NCBI RefSeq assembly: GCF_036324505.1
Contig: NC_086370.1
Coordinates: forward strand, 14,348,600 to 14,412,599
Reading direction: 5' to 3'
Source: Eleginops maclovinus
Taxonomy: Eukaryota > Chordata > Actinopteri > Perciformes > Eleginopidae
DNA length: 64,000 nt
Below the pieces are notes generated by a model, which searched no databases, was not told where the DNA came from, and was given only the letters and a program-made list of their open reading frames with translations. Within the stretch, counting starts at the first letter, position 1, and each line of letters begins with the position of its first letter. This document shows, piece by piece, positions 37,301-49,100 of the stretch. The position numbers were made by a program, and so were the translations under genes.

Positions 37301-40300
37301 TCCTTTTTAGAGCTCCAAGCCTGACTCAGTGAAGCCTGCAGCAACAGGCCTGTTTGCAGATGATGATGAGGAGGACCTCTTCGGCTCTATCAAGGCAAAG
37401 GACCCTCCCCCGGTAGCAATTTCATTATTTTCTAGTGATTTTTATTTTTTTTATTCCTCCTCACCTATTATATTTGATTTGAAAAGAAAAACAGCTGTGT
37501 AAATAGTCATTATACTGACATTCCTTTTTCCGTCTCTCATTTTTATTCTTAGAAAGTAGCAGAGAAGCCCAGTAAACCTAATGACAGAGCACCACTAGCA
37601 AGTCCAGAATCTGTATCAGAGATTCAGGTGAGTCTACTATAAGCATATATTCCAATAATAAAATGGATGGGTTATTTTTGCCACAAACACACACCTGAAA
37701 CCATTCAGTTTTGTTTAAGGGTTTATTTTTGCTTGTAGTAGCCTACGTTTTTTTAAAGATGTTGTTTCTAAATGAACCCAGTAATGTCTTTATTGGATTT
37801 TATTCTGAACCTGCTGTAATCTGACCACACAGAAACCTGCACCAAACCCTGTAAAACCTAAAGCTTCCTCATCAAGGATTGGGAAACTTCAAGTAATATT
37901 TTTGTTTTTCTTGAATCAGTCTTCATTCCTGACATTTCACTCTGATTCCTCTTGAGGAAAGACTTCTGTTTCCTCTTACACATTTTCTTTTTTAAGGTGT
38001 CTTCTGTCTGGGCTTTTTCTTTGTATATATATATTCCAATTTTGTTCTAAAAACTTACATTGCAGCAGAAGGAAAAATTAGATAATGCTTTTTGATTCAC
38101 TTTCCCTTAACCAAAAGAATATACTTCCTCTTTTTTCAGTTTCACCAGATGTTTTTGCATCTTGCTCTTTCCTCATTATCTATCCACAGTCTTGTTTTTA
38201 AGCAATTTTCTCTCAATGATCTGCTGACAAACTTTATGAAGAGGTAGTCGTTGCAAAGGTGTTTTACCTTGAAAATTGTTTTAAATAGTCTTTGGTCAGT
38301 GTGTCGTTTTTTGCCTTGATAAATGATAATATTGTTGCGTTTGATCTTTTCATATTCAGGCCAATCTGATGATCGACCCTGCTGCGTTGCTCCCTGGTGC
38401 GGTCCCCGGTATGCCAGGGGCCTCAAGTGGCATTGCTACTAGTTCCTCCTCTGGGGTGTCCAGCTCCAGCCTGAGCCCCAGCCCCGTCACAACTCCTGTT
38501 GGAGCCCAGCCAGACCGTGAGGGAGGGGTGAGCTTCGACACCCCAGTCCAGGTTGAAACACTACAGAGTGTACACAAGGTCGGTTTTTGATTCCTGGAGT
38601 ATTATATCTGTTATCCACAAGTCCTAAATGCCTAATTTCCACCGCATTGTTCGGCTATACTCGACTCAACTTACTTATTAGCCTTAATAGCAGGTCTTTA
38701 AGCAACCAAAAGAATGTCTACACTTTGTCAATGGTACCATGTAGGGCTTAATGTAGTTTTGGGGGCTATCTTTTTTAAAGTTTGGGTCAGGAGAATAAAA
38801 ACCTTGCAGTTGCCATTAACAGTAGCTTTACTAATTGACAACGTTTATTTGTTTTGAGCATTGTGCAGGATATTTTGTTCTGCCCTAGTGGCATTTCTCT
38901 ATGTCCAATCAGTGTTCTGCATTGTTTTCACTCTGCCTTCTGCTATTGGCTCAGCTTGCATAAAACCTCAAACCAGGTGGTACAAAATGAAAATAGTACT
39001 ATCCACAACTTTAGCCATTTGTTTAGACAAAATAAATCATAAAACAAGTGGAGTTTTGTAAAACGGTGCCTTGCTATGCAGTGGAAGTGCGGTGTTTGTT
39101 GTTTTTCCATCGTTTGAATTTCTGAATTAATATTGTGATTGCAAATCTCTTGTCATGCAGAGCCGTGCGAAAGGTTCTGCACAACGAAGACCCCAGTCCA
39201 GAGCAGGGAGGCAGCAATCAGCCCAACGATCTTCAGCGGATAAAGAAGAGGCTTTGAGTGGAGATGTTCCTGATCAGAACCCCGGTGTGTCTGGTTTAGC
39301 CTTACCATCACCAAATAAGTCCAGCCAGAAGCATGCCAGTCCAACACTACCTGACCCAGCGGCCCCCTCAGCTTTGCCTGCCCCCTCACCTTCTCCATCC
39401 TCAGTCTCTGAAATCTCCACCAGACCCTCGGTATTGACACTGCCAGTATCAACAAACGCTGGAAAAAAGGACTCCAGTAAAGACAGCAGCGGTACCAAGG
39501 GGCTGCCGTTTTCTGAAGACGAGGACCTTTTTGGCTCTGACAGTCTGTTTGGGGCCTCCTCAGTCACTAACACACCCTCTATCAGACAAACTACTAAGAC
39601 TACTGAGGCTAGTAGTAGTGCGGTTAAGAAAGACTCTCTCCCATCTCTTTTTGATGCCAACACTGATGACCTTTTCCAAAAGGTCAAGCCGAGGTCAACC
39701 ACTAAGAAAGCCAAGCCCTTTTTGGAAGAAGATGACGATGATGAAGACATCTTTGGAGTGAGCAACCGCTCCACTCCCACATCCACAAGTAGTAAAGAAA
39801 TAAAGAACGGCAGTAGTCTTTCAAAGCAGGACATCTTCCAGGTAGCTTTATTTTACATTGATTGTACACTGTAAAGGATTTCTGTGCCATTATAAGAAAG
39901 TGTTTAATTCCTTTCCTTATGGGCTGCATTTTTATGTTCTCAGGATGAAGTCGCCATTGTGCCTGAAGTTCACAAGAAGCACAAAGCACAAAAGACCCTT
40001 GATGCCAGCTTGTTTGACGACAACATAGACATTTTTGCTGACCTGACGGACAGTTTCAAACCAAAACAGAAGTCCAAGACAAAAGGAGAGACCAAGTCAA
40101 TATTTGATGATGACATGGGTAAGAAACAATAAAATAAATTTAAGCATTCTTGTTCTTTTTTATTGGCATATTTAACCAATTATTTTGTCCCTCTCTTTGT
40201 TTCTAAAGATGACATCTTCTCCCCAAGCGCAGCAAAACCAGTCACAAAGCCTCCCCATAAATCAAAGAAAACGCCACCATCTCAGGAGACCTCTACAGCA

Positions 40301-40354
40301 GCAGATTCAAGCAACATATTTGATGATCCACTTAATGCTCTTGGTGGGAACTGA
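31370..40354 (+). CDS. washc2: WASH complex subunit 2 (FAM21)
   Basis: Exons: 31370-31513, 31715-31879, 31975-32043, 32166-32339, 32479-32572, 32659-32720, 32826-32882, 32975-33091, 33225-33309, 33486-33545, 33658-33788, 33885-33975, 34090-34143, 34245-34442, 34543-34688, 34819-34929, 35209-35301, 35388-35489, 35584-35691, 35789-35961, 36112-36232, 36533-36961, 37059-37187, 37311-37412, 37553-37627, 37833-37892, 38360-38578, 39161-39841, 39944-40118, 40209-40354. The total is 1456 aa (human about 1320-1340). FAM21 couples the Arp2/3-activating WASH complex to retromer on endosomes. The N-terminal head ([39 protein letters not shown]) binds the rest of the complex. The long acidic tail carries many LFa repeats (LFDDE, DLFA and similar) that bind VPS35. 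A capping-protein-interaction-like stretch ([15 protein letters not shown]) sits near 39161-39220. The end matches [14 protein letters not shown] and [13 protein letters not shown]. The start ATG abuts the acceptor. Confidence 0.95.
32997..33045 (+). repeat. washc2: In-frame GAT/GAG repeat encoding an acidic run
   Basis: A tandem GAT array grades into GAG/GAA codons and encodes a run of Asp then Glu within a WASHC2 exon. It is a coding trinucleotide repeat and likely polymorphic in length. Confidence 0.85.
38637..39086. mobile_element. Possible degenerate MITE in a washc2 intron
   Basis: The left edge has TTCCACCGCAT, and the right edge has the near-inverted complement ATGCAGTGGAA (one mismatch). 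Just inside the left edge is ACTCGACTCAAC, a motif I associate with common fish MITEs. No target duplication is clear. Splicing of the flanking exons (38360-38578 and 39161-39841) is unaffected. Confidence 0.35.
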
Positions 40355-41060
40355 ACTGTTGTTACTGAGTTGCCAGATTTGTACATTTGTGGATCCATCA
40401 TTTTGTGATTTGGATCGCTGAAAGATTGGAGATCGGATACACTGTTGATAGAGTATTTATTCCTATGAATTCATATAAATACTGGGGCTTATTTTTGGCG
40501 GATAAACAACTCAAATGAAAATTATTCCAGTCAACTTCTGATATTACTAATCATCTCCGTATCAGATCATATTATTAACGGTTATTATATACTGTTAATC
40601 TTTATTATACATAATAGCACTTTATAAGCATACTTTATGCTTAGCCTCAAAGCCTGCAGAAATTAATAGTCAATTGTTTTGTTTGTTTTGAAAATGTTTA
40701 TTCTTTGGCTTTTTCACATTGAGATTCCATGTCTTTGGGTTTGTGCCATATCATGGTTATAAGAAATCAGTCTGTTTACTTACTCTCTTAGGCATTTTGA
40801 CAATGTTTTTATTAATAAGAAATTCATTAATTTCTTAACTTTGGCTGTGATGAAAATGGAAATTCATTTTTAATAACTAAAAAGAAACATATTTTATTCT
40901 ATCTGAAAAGAGTGTGATGATTTCACTAGTTTTCATTTGTGTCATGTCTGTCTTGAGGTTTAGGTCTTTTTGCTGAGGTCAGTATTATTGAAGAATTAAA
41001 GCGGCTCCATTCTTAGCATAAAGAGAAACCTACCTGAAAAAAGAATAAATAAGGTTAGAA
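40355..41060 (+). other. washc2: washc2 3' UTR
   Basis: AT-rich noncoding sequence follows the stop, with an AATAAA at 41044-41049 as the best polyadenylation candidate. Earlier ATTAAA-like hexamers also occur. Confidence 0.45.
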
Positions 41061-41750
41061 TAAATTAAGTAAAAGCTCCAAAAACCTAGGTCATATAGGA
41101 CATGTATTGTAGCTGTTTGTACCTTGGACATGGCACGAAAAGCCTTTCTGCTGGCATAGGGCTACAAATTGGCACTAATTTAAAAACAATACAACATTTC
41201 GACTTCATGGGAACAAATTGGAAACTTTTTGTCTCAGTAAATGTATTTAATTACATATTTGAGTGTGTAATATTCACTCGTTAATTCTTCAAAAGATGAA
41301 CAAGAAAAACAATTGCTGGCAGCCCAAAGACTGTTTCTTATTTACCAGTTATGTAACCCAAGTATTTCATATATTTTTTAATCCTGTTATAACGAGGATT
41401 TACAACGTTGTTTTTTTGGGGGGGGAAATATTCCCAATTCAGGAGGATGTCAAAGTGACTGCCTTTGACCCATGGTGTGTTGGTCCGCCCGCCTCACCAT
41501 CCGTTGTGCCAATTGGTCCCTTTGTCTGTCAATCAAACTAAGTCACAAAGGTGTTGTTCAGCCGCCTTTGACAGGTATGATGTTGACAACAAGAGGACCA
41601 CTGCGTGAGGCAGCGGCCGACCCACTTGGTTCCGTTTGTAATTTATAGTGTTAAACGTGAGGAAATGCAGCTCGGATTGAAACGCAACGTTTCCCTCGAC
41701 AACTACAGCGGAATGCAGATGATTGAAGCCCGTGTAGCATAGCAGTCTGC
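41061..41750. other. Spacer between washc2 and zfand4
   Basis: No coding exon was recognised. A G-run (GGGGGGGG) lies near 41419. The right part becomes GC-richer and probably holds the zfand4 promoter. Confidence 0.4.
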
Positions 41751-41759
41751 TAGCAGACC

Positions 41760-41869
41760 AGTGAGAAAGGTAGCCATTGTTTGAGTTGTTGGCTAACATG
41801 GCAACGAAAGCTACCGCTAGCAGCGTCGGCTAGACGGGCTTCACGACGGTGTTATTGCAGAAGGTACAG
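41760..41869 (+). other. zfand4: Probable noncoding first exon of zfand4
   Basis: The exon ends at a good donor (TACAG/GTAAGC, GT at 41870). It contains AACATGGC, a YY1-type element whose ATG (41798) opens an 11-codon upstream ORF ending at 41833. A second YY1-like GCCATTGT is at about 41773-41780. The coding sequence begins in the next exon at 43039. Confidence 0.5.
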
Positions 41870-43166
41870 GTAAGCAAGTTTAAATATTATCATACACACG
41901 TTCATTGTGAAAGATTAGGACGTATAAATACTGCTTGTGGGAGCTTTCTTTGCCAGTTAGCCGCTGGAATTGTATTGAGGCGACTTCTAACTCCATTCAT
42001 CTCCGTTGTCAGGCAGCTAGTTGCTAACGTTACCAGACTTGATCTCTTTTGGCCGTCCTTAAACTGGTGGTGCGGCCAACCACCAAAGTACAAAAGGTTA
42101 AATGTAGCCTGCAAAGAGAAACTGCAAAATGTTATATCTTTACCTGTAACATGACACAATTACAATTTTCGTCATGGCCTGTTAAGGACAACACCGGGCC
42201 TCGTATGCTAACATTATACTGCCAACAATCAGAGACCGTTTATCCTCAGTGTGATACACATTATTACATTCTTACTCCTGGACATACGTCCTTAAGACTC
42301 CATTACTTCGTTTAAAGGCTCAGCGTTTAAAATGACCTTACAGCAGCAGCTTGTGAACAATGCACTCCAAAACACAAAAGGAAAATATAACATGACAATA
42401 TATCAAATGCCAAAATGATTATAATCAGTCAGGTGTCCGTGAGAAAAACTGTAACTTATATTATATTCTTGTTTCTGCTTTTTAGCAAACAAAAGGCTAT
42501 ACAAACCCAAATGGCTGTGGGTTAAGTTCAGCTGTATAACCTAACAGTATTTTAGGTGATAGTCATCTTTTCTTCTTTTATTCAGAGTAATAAAAGCATG
42601 ATTGGACTAACTTGCCTTTGATGCATATTAAATGTTGTAAGATGTTTGTGAGTCAAGTGACATAAGAGTTGATCCCAAAGGCTTGTGGTCAGGCAAGGGA
42701 AACTTCACAGACGGCTTATATAACACACCTGACCCTCTTGAATTTTGGCCAGGAAGTAAAATGCTGCACTGAATCTTTTATGAGCGGATTGCACATGTTT
42801 ACTGTCTCTGATCCATGCCCTTGTGCTAACATAATTGTTCCTTTCTTTAAAACGTACTTTATTTAAAGCAGGAAGTTTCATGGTTTTTTCTACCAATGTG
42901 AAATTACAGACCATCACAAATCACCTGTAGGAAGAACATTTATCATATTTAAGACTTTTGATGGCAGGGAATGGTTAAACTAGTCTAACTCTCTAAAAAT
43001 CTCTGATAATCATGCAGTGCTTTTGTTTCCTCTCACAGCTATGGTCATCCTGCATGATGTGTGACGGTCGTGAGGCTAGTGAGCAGTGCCTGTTCCTCTC
43101 TCCTTCCTCCTGGGCCGGCCCTCTCATTTAACCGTATCCCAGAAGTCTCTCTCCCAACCTGCCGAG

Positions 43167-46100
43167 ATGACCGACAGGAAGGAGCCACCTTTCTTTAATG
43201 ACGACAGTGTGGGAGCTTTTCACTACAAGCTCCCTTTCTATGACACTATGGAGCTCTTCATAGAGACGCTGACAGGGACCTGTTTTGAGCTGCGTGTGTT
43301 GCCTTTTGAGGCTGTCATTTCAGTCAAGGCAAAGATCCAGAGGCTGGAAGGTAAAACATACACAGATGATGTACCAGTTATCTAAAGTCTCCTGAGGTTT
43401 TCCTGCTCTATTAGTCAATTATTTTTAGTTTTTGCTGTGGATTGGATAAAAGTTTTCTATCATGCTTAGTGTAACGTGGCGGAAAGAATGAATCTGCAGA
43501 AAACGTATGGTTACACTCTGAGCTTATAGCACTATATATATATACCTTCATCTGTGTTGAGTAGGGCTGTTAGTATGTATATATAAGATTAGGCATTGAG
43601 GGTTGTGTTGACATTTTCCTGAATCATTTATCTATTAGTTTATCTATTTATTTCGACTTTGGCTGTCCTTTTCTTTGTAGATCAAGATGACCTTTCATAT
43701 CTGCATTCTTTGCTGCTGGTTTCAGTTTTGTTTATGAAGGCCTCTGTGTGTGAAGAGATGTGTCAGCCAAGCCAAGTGAGATTGTGGTGTAGAAAAGCAC
43801 TCAGCAATGAAAGGACCAATGCTCACTCACTAACACTGGCTCAGTTCCAGCTCCGGGTCAGGGAGTTTACTCATTGTGGGCACAGAGAGCTTCCTGACCA
43901 CGTATACACTCCATCTCATGTTAAGGAATAGCTCTAGAGAGCCTTCATAGTCATCTGGCCAACAGCCTTTAACTAGAGATTATTCCTTTGTGCCCATTTG
44001 AGATAAATGTGGCTGTATTTTTACTATTTTTTCTATTTTTTTCTCTAAATTAGCACTATTTTAGATGATGCATTTGCTGTGGGATCTGCCCTTTTTCAGC
44101 AATTACATGGTTCTGTCTTTAGGGGGCAGACAACAGTAATCTATATCGCTGTATGGATGCTTCCTTTGGCAGCCTTTCTGCTTTGCTTGAGTGTCAGATG
44201 AGGGATGTTATGTTCTGAAGTGTATACAGGTCCTTGTCAACCTTGCTTATTTTCTCTCCTACCCTGTGTCTGTAAAGGTATCCCTGTTGCCCAGCAACAC
44301 CTCATCTGGAACAATCTAGAGCTGGACGATGAACATTGTCTTCATGACTATGGGTAAATCTATTTCTTTTCTTCAGAGCACTGACACAGAGGCAAAATCA
44401 CACAGACACACAGCTTATTGGAGCAATTACAAGCAATACGTTTGAAAGCGCCCGGTGTACGAGCCATTTGCCGGTGCACTTTAAAAGCCTTCCGTCTGCG
44501 GTGGTGACTCTAAACATATCGTAAATGAGCCAGAGAGATGTGGAGGCGGATGAGATAAGTGACATACTGGTCATGTTAAGAGTGCTTGCTCCCCCACTTT
44601 TATCAGTTTATGGGATGCAGACCTCACCCTACAGTGCTCCACTGGCTGCAGATGCTGCTATTGTTATGAATGCTTGTCAGTTCATTTTCCACATGGACAG
44701 CCTCTGGTGAGATGTTGCCTGGCTCGCCTATCACACACTGCAGCATGTTTTTGAAGTTTTAAAAGCAGAGGGGTAGAGTAGGCAATGAAACATCTGCTCA
44801 TCAGAAACAAATGTTCCCTTGGAATTCCCTGTCGTGCACTTAAGTTCATCTGGAAATCATCCCGACCCTTGGAGTGCTGTTCACTTTGCAGAGGAGCATC
44901 TCTTTTCTGCCTCAGAAGTAAAGCATTTGACTTAAATATATAGCGTGATCTTATTCACACACACTATGGAATTGGTGGCAACCTTCTTTTCTTGTTCTGC
45001 TGGATTGATCATCAGTCTGTTTGTGCTTGCAGTATTGCAGAGGGCTGCACTTTGAAGCTGGTCTTAGCTATGAGGGGAGGACCAATTAACACCAGGAGAG
45101 GTAAGAAAAAAAACAAAGACCTGTACATCCACATGTCAGATGGACATCTTTACTTTTATGTATCCAAGTTTTTTTTTAATTCCCTAACACTCACACCTCT
45201 CTTCTTTTGTCAGTAACCATGGAGGATCCTATCAAAGAGGTTACTGAGCTAATGGAGAACCCAAAGGAGGAGGGATGGGAGAAAAGCCTGGCCAACAAGC
45301 AGGTTACGTTCGTGGTCTATCGGGAAAATGACCAGCTAAACTTCTTCCGAGTGGTCGACAGAGGAGATGGCACCCTGACTCCTCTGTCTGAATCTCTCAG
45401 GTTGGTATATTATGATAAAATCCTTGTTGTTCTTTACGTTAAATGATCATATCAACATATAATTATCTGTCTAAGTACTGAAAATCTGCATAGATAGAAT
45501 TGGGTCAGGGTGTCCTCACGTTGGTAATCGTTAAACCTTAGACACATAAACAGACAGGTTCTGATGTGTTACGACTGGTTCCAAGAAAACAGCAACATAG
45601 AGGGCGAGCATACAGGATAAACAAGTATAATTATCTGATGATACAGCCGGCCTGGAGTTGAGTGCTTCCCTTTGCTTGTTCAATGTTAGCTGTGGCAGTA
45701 AGTTCAGAGAGCCACTGTAAGGACTGCCCGCGGCTCTGAAGGATCACTAATGGGAACATTGTTTTGCCTTTGATATTTTCCAGTGGTGGCTCCTTGTACA
45801 ATGTGTGTGCAGAGGAGGAGGAGGAGGAAGAGGAGGAGGAGGATGTAGAGAGTTCCACAGCTGCACTGCAAAGCCTCGAGAACTCTATCACCATGAACAA
45901 AATGAAGCTACTCAAAGCCAAGATGGAGGACATGAACCTCAACAAAAAGGTTGGAAGCTGGGATATCAGAAACCTTTACACTGTGCCCACTATCAAAGGT
46001 GGCCTCAACACCTTATGAATTATTTTGCTATGAAAAACAAGCATTTTACCCTGTTTTTCATGTCAATAATTTATAAATCAAATTGAAAATAACACCAACC

Positions 46101-49100
46101 TACGCAGCTCATAGAATCCTGCGTCTCATATCATAAACAAGAAATAGTACCCTGCCACCATTTTGCATAATGCAGATGTACTGCGCCAAACACTCATTTG
46201 CATGTGTTTGTAAGACGGCAGAGCTTCTCATTACAATAAACTGCACTGGCTGTTTAAAAATTGTTTATGCTCGTGATTAATTAATACCAGCAGCTTAAGT
46301 CAAGTGATAAGATAAGCACCGTGGTTTTATGATTCCAGAGTATCGGGGCCAAATACTAAAGATGTGCAGATGAGAGGATGCTGATGTTTTTCTGTGTCTT
46401 GTCTTGCAGCCGAAGAAGTCAGCAAAGGTTAAACCACGGCCCCCCATCATCCCACATCCCTGCGGGGGCTCTGTGGGACCCTCCAGCACACGACACCATC
46501 ATCGCCTCTTTCGGTCGCTCCCCCAGATCAACCAGCCTTGGCAGTCCAATGCACAACTACCTCCAATCGCAGACCACCAATCCACAGACCCCGCCCCTGC
46601 TGCCCACTTTTCTATCCCTAGGCGCCCCCCTCCGCCATACTCCTCACCTTCTTGTTATATGCTTCAGGAAGAGGAGGCGTGGGAGACGTGCCCCCCCTTT
46701 GCAAAGATCCGGCCCCCTCCCAAAGTGTCCCGTTTGGACATTGGAAGCAGCAGGTTGATGAGGGACTGTGTGTACCCTCAGCTTCCTCCGCTCTGTATCA
46801 GGGGGCCACCAGACTCCACTTTTGACCCCTTAGAGCCCGCGGGGGAGGCGGTCCGGCTGAGATTGTTGGAGGAGGCTGCTGGGCTGGTGGCACAACCAGG
46901 GGTTCCATTTGGGGAACTGTTGGACCCCCTGAGTCTGGATGTGTCCCCCCAGCCTGAGGGAGCTTATCGGCCCCTTGAGGTTGACACGCAGCAACAGTTT
47001 CCACTCTCCCCCTCCCCCATCAGTACCTGGACACTTGAGACAAGTGATACGTTCACCAGCAGAGGGGACGGGATGCAGCTCGGCACCCCTCTTCATATCA
47101 ACCCCCCCTCCCCATTGCCCATGTACACGTCGGTGTCCACTACCACCAGACCCCAGGTGTTTGATTCCACCCTCTCCTGTTTACAGCCCATCCTTCAAGC
47201 ACAAGTAAAGCCAGGCAGCACCTCCCACCACCCCTCCGCCGCTGCCTCCTCACCTCACCCACCACGCCTCCGCGCAGTTAAAGTAGAGTCACCTGGAAAG
47301 AGGCCAGAGCTTATCTCCCAGAGTGAGGCCAGAGGCATCACTGAGATGGCCAACCAGGCCTGTAAGGAGCCGCTGGGGTCCCTGAACCACTCTGAACTCT
47401 TAGCTTCTCTCTCCACAAGAGCCCCCGACAGCAGTAGCAGGGACGGCCCCGCAGAGGGTCTGGGCCTCGCGCTGGCGTTGCCCCCTGCCACTGCCTCAGG
47501 GCCCGGCAGCCTCGACTCCCAGCTGCCACCCATACCATCCAACAGGCTCCTGCAGGATGAGCTGATCAGACAAATGTCCCCGCTGCACCGAGCTGCAGCC
47601 TCCTACATGGTGAGGACAGAGAGGGGTCTGGGGAGATATACTCAAACCAAATGCTGCAGTTGAAAATCATCAGACATGAACCCCATGTGACCCTGTGAGG
47701 TATACACAATGTAAGGTTTAGGTGATAGAGGGTTTTTCAGTCAAATTTAAACCATTCAAATGTATCATTAGCTAAATATACTACCTACTCTTAAACCCAT
47801 CAGTTCTCTCTATATCTTTAAGACTTTTAAAACCGCCACAAAACACTTTTGTATGTTCCACAGTATTAACACTTCCCTTTTTGATGTATCGTTCATTCCA
47901 TTTTGACACCTTTAAGCTCTTTTCCAGCACAACATTGAGTAAAAATGCTGATTGTTCTCATGAAAAAGCACTGCACTTGTTTTTATTGATTTGCTGTAAC
48001 AGTATTTTATGTTGCTGTGGTTTCCTCAGGCCACCAACACTCTACCATCCGCTGGGGGAGGCATGACTTCATTTGGGAGAATAGGTAAGCGAGACACACA
48101 GAAACCTTGTGTTGTTTTTATTAACAATAGCTTCAAGAAGAAGTGTTGCGTTGTGGTGGTGTGAGTGAATATTTGAGTTGTGGTCTTCACAGCACTTATT
48201 GGGAGGCGAAGTGGCATATAGAGGTTGTTATGTGAAAGCCTTCAGTGGGCGTCGTGTGAGTGCTTAAACAAAGAACTGCAAGGTTTTTAAATATGAAATG
48301 TTGCTACAAGTGCAGAAGCAGCACAAACATTAGAATGTGCCAGGCCTACACACACGCGCACTTACTTATTTATATCGATCATTGATACACTTATACTGCC
48401 GACAGAGAATAAGGAAACGTATATATGAATTAGTGAGTAAAGATGCTTCAATTTTGCTCCACTACTGCACGTATAAGTATTTCCACAGGCCCAGAATGGT
48501 TTGTGGTCAACATTGAGTCAGCAACTCAACAACAAAGACTTTTCAATGTGTCTATACTTTCACACAGATAGGAATAATAGGAATAGTTATAACAAGAGGA
48601 ATCATTTTGGTATTAAAGTGGTCATCAAAAATAAAATCCATCCATCAGAGACCAAGTATGTTGCCCATGAGTCGTACAGAAAAGATTATTTCCTGTCCTT
48701 TTAATCAATATATTTAGAACACAGTAATAATAGCTCCTGGCCTTTTCGGTCTTCCCTCTAGCAGCTTTACACTCCTACACTTCTCTCCTACTTCTAAAAA
48801 GATGCCCAAAAGCATCGTCAGATTATATAAAATGTCCTCAGTGGTGTTTGTCTGGAGCCTGAAGAGGCCATTAAAGTCAAACTAAAATCCACTTTGTTAT
48901 CTTCCTGACTTTTGTATGCTTAAAAGTGAGTCATCCCTCCACTGTGAGATTGCGTGTGCTCCCCCGAGGGTCTCTCTTCTTTTCACATCGTTTATTGTTT
49001 CCTCAGTCATGATATGTTCCACTTTGTTTTGATAGAAAACGTCCTCGTATTGATGATGCACGATAATCCACCTCCATGTTTCACTGCAGGGATTGATGGG

